A stretch of DNA of 64,000 nt from Bradyrhizobium zhanjiangense (GCF_004114935.1 NZ_CP022221.1:7833001-7897000), one strand, 5' to 3'; counted from the first letter of the stretch, positions 8,157 through 17,223 are shown. A program made the numbers and translations. The notes: a model not told the origin generated them from the sequence alone.

Positions 8157-10844
8157 ATGCCTGACGCAATGGTCGCCGCACGTGAATCCCAAGCGGCGGG
8201 CGGGACAGCCCAGCAGGTCGACGTCGCCGTGGTGGGCGCCGGATTTGCCGGGCTCTATCTCCTGCATCGCCTGCGCAAGGCCGGCTTCAAGGCGATCGCC
8301 CTCGATGAGGCCGGCGACGTCGGCGGCACCTGGTACTGGAACCGCTATCCCGGCGCGCGCTGCGACATCCAGACCATCGATTACAGCTACACCTTCGATC
8401 CGGATCTCGAGACCGCCTGGACCTGGTCGGAGAAATACGCGACCCAGCCCGAAATCCTTCGCTATCTCGGCTTCGTCGCCGATCGCTATGACCTCAGGCG
8501 CGACATCCGCTTCAAGACCAAGGTGACCGAAGCCAAATGGGACGAGGCGACGGAGCGCTGGCAGCTCACGACCGATAACGGCGCGCCGGTCTCCTGCCGC
8601 CACTACATCATGGCCACCGGCTGCCTCTCCGCGCCAAAGCCGCCGGAGATCGACGGCGTCAAGGACTTCAAGGGGGAGATCTATTTCACCGGACGCTGGC
8701 CGCATGACGGCGTCAATCTCGCGGGAAAACGCGTCGCTGTGATCGGCACGGGCTCGTCGGCCATCCAGTCGATCCCGCTGATCGCCGAGCAGGCCGCGCA
8801 TCTGACTGTGTTCCAGCGCACGCCGAATTTCGCGCTGCCTGCACACAATGGTCCGGCGCCAGCAGACCGCATGAGCCTGCTGCAAGGCGATCGCGCGGCC
8901 TATCGCGAGCAGGCGCGCCAGTCGATGGCCGGCGTCCCCTACCCGCAGCAGACCGTCGTGAGCTGGCAATTGAGCGATGCCGAGCGTCGCGAGCGGTTCG
9001 AACGCGCCTGGGCAGCCGGCGACCTCGTCCACATCCTGACGCAGCTCTGGGCCGACCAGGCCGTCGATGTCGACGGCAACAAGATCGTCCAGGACCTGAT
9101 CCGCGAGAAGATCCGCGCCGCCGTCAACGACCCCGAAACCGCTGCGGCGCTGACGCCGCACGATCATCCCTTCGGCGCCAAGCGTCCCTGCCTCGATACC
9201 AACTACTACGCCACCTACAACCGGCCGAACGTCACGCTGGTCAATCTGCGCGAGGAGCCGATCAAGGCGATCACCGCGAGCGGCATCTCCACGAACGGCC
9301 GCAGCTTCGATCTCGACATCATCGTGTTCGCGACCGGTTTCGACGCCATGACCGGCGCGATCCGTGCCGTGTATCCGATCACCGGGCGGGGCGGCAGGTC
9401 GCTCTCCGACGTCTGGGCGCAGGGACCGCAGACCTATCTCGGCCTCACGGTCGAAGGCTTCCCGAACTTCTTCATGATCACCGGCCCCGGCAGCCCGTCG
9501 GTGCTGTCGAACATGGCGGTGTCGATCGAGCAGCATGTCGACTGGGTCGTCGATCGCCTTGCCGCGCTGCGCGATGCCGGTTTCAACACGATCGAGCCGA
9601 CCGAGACGGCGCAGGCCGCATGGGGCCGGCACATGGCCGACTGTTCGATGCTGACGCTGCACCGGCTCGCCAACACCTGGTACACGGGCGCCAACGTGCC
9701 CGGCAAGGTCCAGGGCTTGATGCCCTATACCGGCGGCGTCGGCCCCTATCGCAGCATCTGCGACGAGGTGGTCAGCCGCGGCATGCTCGGCTTCAGGCTC
9801 ACCGGCCCCAACAGCGCCGCGCAATGCAATGACGGCGAAGTGGTGCGCCTGCAGCCGGACGTGCGGCTGGTGCTGAACCTGCTCGTGTCGCTGAACCTGC
9901 CGCCGATCGAGTCGATGGGCGCGCTCGGCGCACGTGCCTTCGTCAACGAGTTCAACAAGGGCCGGCCTGCGGGGCGGCCGATCGGCGACATCGTCGACGG
10001 CACTCTGCCAGTTACCGACGGCGACCTGCCTTACCGCGTCTACAAGCCCGCAACAGCAGGACCGCATCCGATCGTGGTCTATTTCCACGGCGGCGGCTGG
10101 GTGCTCGGTGACGAGCAGTCGGACGAGCCGTTCTGCCGCGACATGGTGCGGCGGACCGGCATGATCTTCGTCAGCGTCGGCTATCGCCATGCGCCGGAGC
10201 ACCGCTTCCCCACCGCGGCCGAGGACGGTTATGCGGCGACGCGCTGGATCGCCGAGCACGCCGCCGAGCTCGGCGGCACGCCGGGCCCGGTGCTGGTCGC
10301 AGGCTGGAGCGCCGGCGGCAACATCGCCGCCGTCACCTGCCAGCTTGCGCGCGACCGCGGCGGGCCTGACATCGCCGGCCAGCTCCTGGTCTGCCCGGTC
10401 ACCGACTGCACCTTCGATCGTCCGTCCTACAACGACAATGCGACCGGCTACTTCCTGACGCGCTCGCTGATGTATTGGTTCTGGGACCTGTACTGCTCGC
10501 CGGCCGACCGCACCGACCCGCGCGTCTCGCCACTCCGCGGCAAGGTCGCCGGCCTGCCGCCGGCCTTTGTCGTCACCTGCGAGTTCGATCCGTTACGCGA
10601 CGAGGGCGCCGCCTATGCCGAGGCGATGGCCGCCGCCGGCGTCCCGGTCGAGCAGCTCCGTGCGCGCGGCCATTTCCACTCGTCCTTTGCGATGGTGGAC
10701 GTGGTGATCACCGGCGTGCCAGGCCGGGCGCAGATGGCCGGGGCTTTGCGGCGCTTCGCGGGGCTGCCGGAGGTCAGCCGCGGCGACGAGGGCAGCAAGG
10801 GCCATGACAGCCCGGAGCACAGAATCGCGGCCGCCGCGAGCTGA
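8157..10844 (+). CDS. Fusion of Baeyer-Villiger-type flavin monooxygenase and HSL-family esterase
   Basis: An 895-aa two-domain enzyme. The N-terminal part (about 20-580) is a class B flavin monooxygenase with an FAD Rossmann motif VVGAGFAG (26-33), [15 protein letters not shown] and an NADPH motif VIGTGSSA (196-202). The C-terminal part (about 620-885) is a hormone-sensitive-lipase-type hydrolase with HGGGW (644-648), nucleophile Ser718 in GWSAGG, Asp811 in [10 protein letters not shown], and His839/841 in GHFHSS. The first half would insert oxygen beside a ketone to give an ester or lactone, and the second would hydrolyse it. In the Baeyer-Villiger fingerprint F-x-G-x3-H-x3-W-P (171-182) the histidine is Phe177. 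The start follows GGGAGG. The substrate is unknown. Confidence 0.92.
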   Translation: MPDAMVAARESQAAGGTAQQVDVAVVGAGFAGLYLLHRLRKAGFKAIALDEAGDVGGTWYWNRYPGARCDIQTIDYSYTFDPDLETAWTWSEKYATQPEILRYLGFVADRYDLRRDIRFKTKVTEAKWDEATERWQLTTDNGAPVSCRHYIMATGCLSAPKPPEIDGVKDFKGEIYFTGRWPHDGVNLAGKRVAVIGTGSSAIQSIPLIAEQAAHLTVFQRTPNFALPAHNGPAPADRMSLLQGDRAAYREQARQSMAGVPYPQQTVVSWQLSDAERRERFERAWAAGDLVHILTQLWADQAVDVDGNKIVQDLIREKIRAAVNDPETAAALTPHDHPFGAKRPCLDTNYYATYNRPNVTLVNLREEPIKAITASGISTNGRSFDLDIIVFATGFDAMTGAIRAVYPITGRGGRSLSDVWAQGPQTYLGLTVEGFPNFFMITGPGSPSVLSNMAVSIEQHVDWVVDRLAALRDAGFNTIEPTETAQAAWGRHMADCSMLTLHRLANTWYTGANVPGKVQGLMPYTGGVGPYRSICDEVVSRGMLGFRLTGPNSAAQCNDGEVVRLQPDVRLVLNLLVSLNLPPIESMGALGARAFVNEFNKGRPAGRPIGDIVDGTLPVTDGDLPYRVYKPATAGPHPIVVYFHGGGWVLGDEQSDEPFCRDMVRRTGMIFVSVGYRHAPEHRFPTAAEDGYAATRWIAEHAAELGGTPGPVLVAGWSAGGNIAAVTCQLARDRGGPDIAGQLLVCPVTDCTFDRPSYNDNATGYFLTRSLMYWFWDLYCSPADRTDPRVSPLRGKVAGLPPAFVVTCEFDPLRDEGAAYAEAMAAAGVPVEQLRARGHFHSSFAMVDVVITGVPGRAQMAGALRRFAGLPEVSRGDEGSKGHDSPEHRIAAAAS

Positions 10845-10925
10845 AGCGGCACAACGCCGCCGGGAACCTTTTCCCGGCTGCCGCGTTGAGTTTTCGTGGC
10901 ATTGAGATGCAGCGACAGGTGTGTA

Positions 10926-10964
10926 GACCCCGGCACGCGAACCCGTGTGCTGGGGTCGTTTTTT
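10926..10964 (+). terminator. Rho-independent terminator after the fusion gene
   Basis: An 11-bp stem GACCCCGGCAC / GTGCTGGGGTC (one G-U pair) with a 10-nt loop is followed by GTTTTTT. It lies 82 bp after the monooxygenase-esterase stop. Confidence 0.85.
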
Positions 10965-10976
10965 GTGTGAGGCAGG

Positions 10977-11252
10977 ATGATGGGGGACGTGGCCGGAGAT
11001 TCAAAAGTCGATTTCGGCGCGCTTGCGGTGCTGCATAAATGGCCATCGCTGGCAAACCAGCGAAGGCCGGACAGAGACTCCTATCAAGTGAGTGAAGGCA
11101 CGCTCGACGAGTGTATCTCGGCCTTCATGCAGAAGCCTGCGGCAACCCGGCACCTCTACGAGATCCGCACCGTGGCGCAGCCACCGCTCGTCACCGAAAT
11201 CCTCTCGCCCGAGCACGTCATCGAGCTATCACGCTTAAGAGAATTTCTCTGA
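10977..11252 (+). CDS. Hypothetical protein (91 aa)
   Basis: A 91-residue soluble protein without signal peptide or membrane segment, preceded by GTGAGGCAGG. The middle (VSEGTLDECISAFMQKPAATRHLYEI) and C-terminus (PLVTEILSPEHVIELSRLREFL) look like structured helical protein. I do not recognise the family. It begins just after the terminator of the upstream gene and is followed, after 84 bp, by another small gene on the same strand. Confidence 0.6.
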   Translation: MMGDVAGDSKVDFGALAVLHKWPSLANQRRPDRDSYQVSEGTLDECISAFMQKPAATRHLYEIRTVAQPPLVTEILSPEHVIELSRLREFL

Positions 11253-11336
11253 CGGCCTTCACAAGCACGCGAGCAGGAACCTTCTTCCGGCTTTTCCCGT
11301 TGTTAGGGATCGGAAGCAAAGACGTGAGCGCCTCAG

Positions 11337-11642
11337 ATGTTTGACGCCGACGTATCATCACCGATCGTACCCTACGGCGCAGACGAGACCCTCTTCGTGG
11401 TGATCGATCGCCGCGACGAGGCGACCGAAATCCGCATTGAGCGTAGCGATCTCGAAGCCACCATCGGCGAGCTTGTCGCCGGATGCTTCAACGACCCGAT
11501 CAAGGTGATTTCGTTCAATACGCTTGAGCATTGGATGAAGGACATCTCGACCGACGTCGCCGGCGAGATTCGTGCGCGCTGCGAGATTTACGGCATCGAG
11601 CTGCCCGATTATCTCAGCGACTTCGTCGAGACCCACCGCTGA
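11337..11642 (+). CDS. Hypothetical acidic protein (101 aa)
   Basis: A 101-aa acidic soluble protein (MFDADVSSPIVPYGADETLFVVIDRRDE…). The alternation TLFVVIDRR…TEIRIERSDLEATIGELVAGCFNDPIKVISFNT suggests a mixed alpha/beta fold. No catalytic motif, signal peptide or membrane segment is seen. It resembles small uncharacterised proteins of Bradyrhizobium; no function is proposed. Confidence 0.7.
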   Translation: MFDADVSSPIVPYGADETLFVVIDRRDEATEIRIERSDLEATIGELVAGCFNDPIKVISFNTLEHWMKDISTDVAGEIRARCEIYGIELPDYLSDFVETHR

Positions 11643-11710
11643 GCGGGCGTTGTCTCAATTGCGCAGATAGGGAAGCAAGAGCGGATGCGCTTAGCGCGTG
11701 GTTCGCAGAG

Positions 11711-11866
11711 TTAGGCGCGCCGGTGCTTGCCGGCGATGACCTCGATCTCGCGGCGGCGCTCGCCGGCGAAGGTCAGCAGCTTTTCGATCGTCAGCGTATC
11801 CGTGATCCGTTTGGCCAGCCGCTCGGCGCGCGCGGCCTGATCTTCGAGATACTGGATCGTGTTCAA
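11711..11866 (-). CDS. Small helical protein with TTG start (51 aa)
   Basis: Read leftwards, a TTG codon at 11864-11866 lies about 7 nt after an excellent RBS (GGGGGAGG). It opens a 51-codon frame ending at TAA. The product starts NTIQYLEDQAARAERLA and continues through LTIEKLLTFAGERRREIEVIAG, a charged amphipathic helix with protein-like composition throughout. The frame is too short for a 60-residue cut-off and has no ATG, so routine calling would miss it. I do not know a function; two helices suggest a small oligomerising protein. Confidence 0.65.
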   Translation of the reverse strand: MNTIQYLEDQAARAERLAKRITDTLTIEKLLTFAGERRREIEVIAGKHRRA

Positions 11867-11957
11867 GCGCCGCCTCCCCCAAAGCCCCGAATTGTTGGAC
11901 AGCCATGGTGCGACAGAGCAGCTAACAGCCGGTTAAGCGCTGCGATGGGCTTGAGGC

Positions 11958-12476
11958 TCATTGCACGACGTCGAGCCGGACATTGGTGATGCCCTTGTCG
12001 ACCATGCCGAGCGCCTCGGCCGCGGAAGGGGAGATATCGACCACGCGCCCGCGAACATAGGGCCCGCGATCGTTGACCCTGACGGTGACGAAGCGGCCCG
12101 AGGAGGTATCGGTGACGCGCAGCTTGGTGCCGAACGGCAGGGTGGGATGGGCCGCGGTCAATTCGTTCTTGTCGAACTTCTCGCCGCTCGCGGTCTCCGT
12201 GTCCGAGTAGAAGCTGGCAACGCCACGCGAAGCTGCCTGTTTTGCGTCACCGCCAGAGGCGCGCGGCCGGCTGATCGGCCGTGGATGCAGCGCCGCCACC
12301 CGGTGCGGGCGTTCCACCGCGGCCTGCCGGCCGGTCGCGGCGAGATCGGCCTTCTGACGGCCGACCGGCGATTGCGCGCAGGCGGCGAGCGAGGCGGCGC
12401 CGGCAATGGTGAGCAGCAGCCGGCACGAGGTTGCGAGGGAAATCCGGGCAGTTTCGGCACGTGCAATGCGAGACAT
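11958..12476 (-). CDS. rlpA: RlpA-family lipoprotein (septal ring lytic transglycosylase-like)
   Basis: A 172-aa protein starting at MSRIARAETARIS. The signal peptide ends in a lipobox LAAC, so it should be lipid-anchored and periplasmic. A basic, disordered linker follows, then a double-psi beta-barrel domain with GVASFYSDTETASGEKFD, HPTLPFGTKLRVTD, VRVNDRGPYVRGRVVDIS and AAEALGM. These include the Asp and His residues used by RlpA enzymes that cut glycan strands lacking stem peptides. There is no C-terminal SPOR domain, so this is the short form. The start was selected by the signal peptide; an upstream in-frame start would bury it. Confidence 0.9.
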   Translation of the reverse strand: MSRIARAETARISLATSCRLLLTIAGAASLAACAQSPVGRQKADLAATGRQAAVERPHRVAALHPRPISRPRASGGDAKQAASRGVASFYSDTETASGEKFDKNELTAAHPTLPFGTKLRVTDTSSGRFVTVRVNDRGPYVRGRVVDISPSAAEALGMVDKGITNVRLDVVQ

Positions 12477-12644
12477 GGTACGCCCCTCCGAACGGCCGGA
12501 TTTTCGGTGGGGAATGAGGGCAGAACCTTGTCGGAACAAAAGCGGACCTGGGGCCGCGGCCGTTTCACGCCAGCTGTGACGATTCCACCACAGTGCCTGT
12601 CCTGAATCGGGACAGAGACTGCCTCCCAGAGGCGGCGGCCCAGC

Positions 12645-13814
12645 TCAGGCCGGAGGCGGGATCGCGCGCAACACGTCCCGGAATACGCCGAATTGCAATC
12701 GAAACGCTTGCGGGCTGTAGTCCTGATAGTAACCCGCGGTCACCGCGACGACGAGATCGAGCTCCGGGACGATGCGGATCGACTGCCCGCCGCGACCAAG
12801 CGCGCCGATCCAGTTGACCTTCCCGTGATTGAGCCGCGCTTGGCCACGCCACCACAGATATCCGTAGGATTGATCGTCCGTCCCTTTGATCTTCTCTGCC
12901 GTCGAGGCGTCGATCCATGCCTTGGAAACGATCTGGCGGTCGTTCCAGCGACCGCCCGCAAGAACCAGCTGGCCGATCTTGGCCATATCGCGCGGTCGCA
13001 AGCGCAATCCCCCTCCGGCATCGGTATCTCCCCTGTACCGACCCCACGCTGTGCTGGTGATCCCCAGAGGCTCGAACAACGTCTCATGCGCAAACTCGTC
13101 GAGGGGACGTCCGGTCGCCTTGCGGATGATAGCCGACACCAGCGTGAGCGCGCCGGTGTTATAGAAGAACTCCTGCCCCGCCGCGGCGGTCACTGGAAGA
13201 CCGAGAACGTAACGGCACGGATCCCATGCCATATGCATGCGCGCCTCGTCGTTGTCGTAGTCCCCCGCTGCCGGCGTCGCTTCGACCCACTTCAGACCCA
13301 TCGACATGGTCAGCACGTGCGCCAGCCGGATGCGGTCCTTTTCAGGGGAGCGCAGGTCGGCCAGCTCGGGGAAGAAGCTCCAGATCGGTTCGTCGACGCT
13401 GCGTATCAACCCGCGATCGATCGCGATTCCGACTGCGAGGGACGCGACGCTCTTCGAAACTGACTTCATGTCATGCAGCGTGTCAGCATCAAAGGCGACG
13501 GTTTCCACCAGGCGGCCGTAAATATGGCCGGGTACCTCTTCGGCTCCCTTGAAGTACCGCTCGAACGCCAGCTTGCCGTTGCGGACGACCAGCACGGCAT
13601 GAATATTGGCATCGCTTGATGCGAGCCGATCAGCCATCTCGCACAGCGCGTCCCGATTGACGAGCCCATCGTCATTGACGGGACCGACCGGCCAGCCATC
13701 GTCTCGCGCAAGCGGAACGCCGCGGGCGCCCGATGGGTCCGCATACACTGGCAGCGCGGAGAGAGGCGCCAATGCGGCTCCCCCGAGAAGTGAAATGAAC
13801 CGGCGCCGTCTCAT
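12645..13814 (-). CDS. Exported beta-lactamase-fold serine hydrolase
   Basis: A 389-aa class C beta-lactamase/DD-peptidase-like protein. The chosen start gives MRRRRFISLLGG, a twin-arginine-like signal peptide. Motifs are the SxxK nucleophile SVSK within HDMKSVSKSVASLAVG, YNTG as the YxN equivalent, and a late GRGGQS segment replacing KTG. Such enzymes are usually esterases, peptidases or envelope-remodelling hydrolases and not true beta-lactamases. A longer start at 13937 is possible. The dyad at 13998-14016, also found before the blaI-like gene, would fit an mRNA beginning near there and suggests repression by that regulator. Confidence 0.88.
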   Translation of the reverse strand: MRRRRFISLLGGAALAPLSALPVYADPSGARGVPLARDDGWPVGPVNDDGLVNRDALCEMADRLASSDANIHAVLVVRNGKLAFERYFKGAEEVPGHIYGRLVETVAFDADTLHDMKSVSKSVASLAVGIAIDRGLIRSVDEPIWSFFPELADLRSPEKDRIRLAHVLTMSMGLKWVEATPAAGDYDNDEARMHMAWDPCRYVLGLPVTAAAGQEFFYNTGALTLVSAIIRKATGRPLDEFAHETLFEPLGITSTAWGRYRGDTDAGGGLRLRPRDMAKIGQLVLAGGRWNDRQIVSKAWIDASTAEKIKGTDDQSYGYLWWRGQARLNHGKVNWIGALGRGGQSIRIVPELDLVVAVTAGYYQDYSPQAFRLQFGVFRDVLRAIPPPA

Positions 13815-13993
13815 CCGAGCTGCTCGTTCACACTCTTTGCGAGACGGGCAAAAGCCGGCGCGGGCCTCGCTGGACTCCGCACCCTCCCTGAGAATACGCG
13901 CGAACTCACGCCAATAGGCCTTTGCAGAATTGCTCATGGCGCACGCCCAATTCTTTCGAGCCTGCCGAGGCAGGCCGGCTCGAAGCTACGAAT

Positions 13994-14016
13994 TGTAATG
14001 CTACAAATAGTAGCAT
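13994..14016 (-). promoter_or_regulatory. BlaI-type operator upstream of the serine hydrolase gene
   Basis: A perfect dyad ATGCTAC-AAATA-GTAGCAT (13998-14016) overlaps a TGTA-N4-TACA dyad (13994-14005). BlaI/MecI repressors recognise TACA/TGTA-containing dyads. A near copy (TGTAACGCTAC-AGATC-GTCGCAT) stands at 17014-17036 before the blaI-like gene. Assignment to that repressor is inference. Confidence 0.7.
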
Positions 14017-14077
14017 TCGAGGGTATGAGCGGGCAATCGGAGAATGAGACCCCGCACTCAAGAAATCGGAGCCGTCC

Positions 14078-16597
14078 CTAGAAATTCGGCCCCAACGCGA
14101 TCTTGGTGATCGTGCCGTTCCTGACGCCGATGCGCCATTCCGCCGACCCATTGGCGAACTGCGCGACATAGATGTCGCTGTCGAGCGCTGTGACGCCGCG
14201 GAAGGAGACGGCACGCAGCGCGCCGAGCCGCGCCAGGATCGCCTGATCGAACGGAAGCTGCTGACGCGTGATGTCGGCCACCTCCGACGTCATGCGGTCG
14301 TAGTCTGGCTGTCCCTTGCCGACGCCCTCGATGTAGCGGCGCAGCATCTCCTCGCCATTGGCAATCGGAACGGCGCGGCGCGCGGCGCGCCCCGGACGCG
14401 CACCGAGGCTCATCGCTTCGACATTGTGGAAGCGCGTCTGCCGGCCCGGCACCAGGATCTCCAGGCATCGTCCGGACTTGTCGGCAATCACCCAGGGATT
14501 GTTCACGGAGGTCGTGGAAGCCCAGGACATATTGGGCCTGACCACGCTCTGCGTCCTGCGATTGCCGTCGGCGTCGAGATTGGAGATCTGGATGTCATCA
14601 CCCATCTCGTTATAGACCATGATCCTGATCGGCGAAGTGCCGGCGCGTCCGCGCACGCTCGCCTCGTCCGCGCAGGAGACGATACCGCCGAGTTCGTCAT
14701 TGCCGTCGGCCCGGAACAGCACGTCGCCGACCTTGCCGTCGGGCTCGAGCAGCAGGCGGAATTCCGCCGAGCCGTTCTCGAATTTCGCGCCATAGATGTC
14801 GTAGCCGCCGGGGCCGACGCCGCGAAAGAAGATCGACTCGAGGGCGCCGAGCGCCACGAAAGTCGCCTGCGTCTCGTTGAGCTGACGGTGGATCTTCGCA
14901 GCCAGCGGCGCGCTCATGCGATCATAGTTCGGCGTGCCCCGGCGCAGATCTTCGATCCCGCGCAGGATCATCTCCTTGCCGCCCGCAACGGGGACCTGCT
15001 CGCGGAAACGGTCCGGCACCTCCGCAACACGGCGTGCGAAGTCCGCCTCGATCGCCTGCGCCACGGCCGCATCGATCCGCGGCGCGAGACGGGCACCAAA
15101 CACCGCATTCTGGACCAGCACGCGCGAGACCCTGGCTTGTTCGTCGCGCAGGAAGATCAGGAGGTTGTCGCCATGGATCGAGAAGACGTCGGCGCCTTCC
15201 GCGAGAAGTGCCGTCCGGCCCTGCACGGTTTCCTGCACCTGAAGCCGATCGCCGTCGCGGCGCACGGTGAGAACGCGGTTCGGTGCAACCCTGTACCAGC
15301 CGACATATTGATCGAGCGGCGCGGGTCCAGTTGCCGATGCCGGCATCTCGGCGACGCGAAGCGCGCGCACGTCGCGACCGTTCATGCGCAGCATCAGCTC
15401 GGAGGAACGACGCTCCGCGTCGATCGGGAAGCTGATCTCGCCGGATGAAGCCGGGTACGACGCCGTGCCATCACCGCCGATCGTCAGACGCAATCTGCGC
15501 TGCCCGGTGAGCTGGCCGTAGAGCTCGTCGCCCTCGCGGAAGATGGCGAAGACCGAGGCCGGGCCCATGGCATAGAAATTGACGAAGGGGCGGTAATGCT
15601 GGGCCGGGACATCGCCGAGATCGGCGGTGACGGGCGCGACGTCCGGCGTGCGATAGGCGATCATGCCGGCGGACACGACCACGGCGGGGACGATCGCGGC
15701 CGCGATCGACAACCGTTTGCGCCAGCCGACCGCCACCGGCATCGCGGCGGCCGCGATGATGCGCTCGACGCGAGCGCGCACCGTCGAGGCCCGCGCCATC
15801 GCGAGCTCGACCGAGCGCGGTCTTACGGTGCTGGCAAAATCGAGCAGGATCTCCGCATAGGACAGCCGGTCTTCGATCACCTCGATCGCCCGGGCGTCGC
15901 TGATGATCTCGGCGAGCTCGGCGAGGCGCGCAAGCTGCCACCACGAGAACGGGCTGAACCAGAACACCGCGCGATTGAGCGAGGCCAGCAGCAGGACGTA
16001 GAAATCGCGATTGGCGGCATGCGCGCCTTCATGCGCGAGCACGGCGAGGCGCTTCTTCGCATCCCAGCCGGCGAATTGCGGCGGCACTAGAATGGTCGAG
16101 CCGAAGGTGACGGGACCGCCGACGTCACGGCTGATGCGGACGTCGGCAGCGATCAGCTGCGTACCCTTCATCGGCGCCGCCGCCCGTGCCATGCGCCAGG
16201 TCAGGCAGAGGCCGATCATCAGCCGCAACAGCAGGCAAGCGGTGACGCCGGCATAGATGATGGTGGCCACCAGCCACCAATTGATCGAGAGCCCGCTTCC
16301 GGCCGGCGGAACGATCGCCCCGCCTGATGCGACCGGCAGCGACGGCTGCGGCAGCTCCAGCATCGAAAGGTCAGCCGGCAGAAAATCGTCCGGCGCCGGC
16401 ATCGGCACAGGCGGCCGGGTGATCGTGAGCGTCGGCCAATGCATCACGAAGGGCATCGCCAGCGACGCCAGCAGCACGACGACCCACGCCGTCATGTGGA
16501 CGTGCGGATTGCGCACGCGAAACAGGGTGAGACCGAACCAGACGATGCCTCCCAGCACGAAGGAGCGCAGCGCCGCCTCAGCCAGAGTTGCGATCAT
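14078..16597 (-). CDS. M56-family membrane metallopeptidase, BlaR1-like sensor
   Basis: An 839-aa protein. Membrane segments lie near 5-25, 37-53, 107-130 and 200-220. The cytoplasmic zinc-protease motif HEGAH (189-193) is followed by AEIISDARAIE, which provides the third ligand. After another hydrophobic segment near 300, the rest is a long extracytoplasmic region. It contains two similar units (each with IRRY/LRGIEDLRRGTPNYDRMS-like and LGALRAVSFRGV-like segments followed by FANGSAEWRI-like segments) instead of the penicillin-binding domain of BlaR1. It should cleave the linked repressor on sensing a signal; that signal is unknown. Its start overlaps the end of the blaI-like gene by 20 bases. 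Confidence 0.9.
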   Translation of the reverse strand: MIATLAEAALRSFVLGGIVWFGLTLFRVRNPHVHMTAWVVVLLASLAMPFVMHWPTLTITRPPVPMPAPDDFLPADLSMLELPQPSLPVASGGAIVPPAGSGLSINWWLVATIIYAGVTACLLLRLMIGLCLTWRMARAAAPMKGTQLIAADVRISRDVGGPVTFGSTILVPPQFAGWDAKKRLAVLAHEGAHAANRDFYVLLLASLNRAVFWFSPFSWWQLARLAELAEIISDARAIEVIEDRLSYAEILLDFASTVRPRSVELAMARASTVRARVERIIAAAAMPVAVGWRKRLSIAAAIVPAVVVSAGMIAYRTPDVAPVTADLGDVPAQHYRPFVNFYAMGPASVFAIFREGDELYGQLTGQRRLRLTIGGDGTASYPASSGEISFPIDAERRSSELMLRMNGRDVRALRVAEMPASATGPAPLDQYVGWYRVAPNRVLTVRRDGDRLQVQETVQGRTALLAEGADVFSIHGDNLLIFLRDEQARVSRVLVQNAVFGARLAPRIDAAVAQAIEADFARRVAEVPDRFREQVPVAGGKEMILRGIEDLRRGTPNYDRMSAPLAAKIHRQLNETQATFVALGALESIFFRGVGPGGYDIYGAKFENGSAEFRLLLEPDGKVGDVLFRADGNDELGGIVSCADEASVRGRAGTSPIRIMVYNEMGDDIQISNLDADGNRRTQSVVRPNMSWASTTSVNNPWVIADKSGRCLEILVPGRQTRFHNVEAMSLGARPGRAARRAVPIANGEEMLRRYIEGVGKGQPDYDRMTSEVADITRQQLPFDQAILARLGALRAVSFRGVTALDSDIYVAQFANGSAEWRIGVRNGTITKIALGPNF

Positions 16598-16985
16598 CTT
16601 TCTTCACTCCCCTCGCCTTCTTCGCCTTGGCCACCGTGTCGGCCAGCGTGCGCAGCTGCTGCTGGTCGAGCATCTTGTTGTCCACCATGCCGACGAGAAC
16701 TTCTTCAATTGAACCGTTGCAGAACCAGTCGACGATGCGCTGCACTGCCTTGGCCGCCACACGCGCACGTGGTTCGGCGGCGTGGTAGACGTAAGTGCGG
16801 CCGTCCACGGTGTGGTTGGCATAGCCCTTTTCTTCCAGCCGGCGCAGCACCGTGCGGACCGTGGATTCCTTCAGACGCCGCGGCAGACGCTCACGCACGA
16901 TTTCGGCCGTGACGGGACCATGGGCCCAAACCAATTGCATGACCTCGCGCTCGAGGTCCCCCAGTTCGGGCAAACGATCGTCCAT
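16578..16985 (-). CDS. BlaI/MecI-family transcriptional repressor
   Basis: A 135-aa winged-helix regulator. The N-terminal half has LGDLEREVMQLVWAHGPVTA and ESTVRTVLRRLEEKGYANH, the recognition-helix and wing pattern of PF03965. The C-terminal half is a helical dimerisation tail. The start at MDDRLPELG was selected on family length; the codons upstream are intergenic. It is cotranscribed with the M56 protease gene (20-bp overlap). An operator-like dyad 29-51 bp upstream indicates autorepression, and a second copy precedes the serine hydrolase gene. Confidence 0.93.
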   Translation of the reverse strand: MDDRLPELGDLEREVMQLVWAHGPVTAEIVRERLPRRLKESTVRTVLRRLEEKGYANHTVDGRTYVYHAAEPRARVAAKAVQRIVDWFCNGSIEEVLVGMVDNKMLDQQQLRTLADTVAKAKKARGVKKDDRNSG

Positions 16986-17013
16986 GGCACTTACCTTGCG
17001 GATAGAGTTTTCT

Positions 17014-17036
17014 TGTAACGCTACAGATCGTCGCAT
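17014..17036 (-). promoter_or_regulatory. BlaI-type operator upstream of the blaI-like gene
   Basis: TGTA-ACGC-TACA (17014-17025) overlaps the imperfect dyad ACGCTAC-AGATC-GTCGCAT (17018-17036). It lies about 30 bp before the repressor start and closely resembles 13994-14016. Confidence 0.7.
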
Positions 17037-17086
17037 ATGCGGCCGCGCCGCGCAACGGCGATTCCACCTGAAATGGTATCGCGAGA

Positions 17087-17173
17087 CCGTCATGCCCGGG
17101 CTTATCCCGGGCATCCACGTTCTTCGTTCTGCGGGGCAACACGTGGATGGCCGGGACAAGCCCGGCCATGACG
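17087..17173. repeat. Palindromic repeat, CGTCATGCCCGGGC type
   Basis: A hairpin GCCCGGGCTTATCCCGGGC on the left pairs as a unit with GGCCGGGACAAGCCCGGCC on the right; the outer ends are CGTCATG/CATGACG. This is a dispersed alphaproteobacterial element, placed between malic enzyme and the blaI-like gene. Confidence 0.8.
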
Positions 17174-17223
17174 ATGTTGAGACGTCAGCGCAATAACCGC
17201 GCCGCTCTAGGCGCGCAGCGGCC

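Noticed and set aside
8073..10259. Long leftward frame across the monooxygenase gene
   Set aside because: Antisense shadow; the plus-strand frame carries all FAD, NADPH and hydrolase motifs.
12645..13937. Annotation of the serine hydrolase as a true beta-lactamase
   Set aside because: It has SxxK and a Y-x-N-like motif but no KTG box and no omega-loop signature I can identify; proximity to a BlaI-type regulator alone is not proof of antibiotic resistance.
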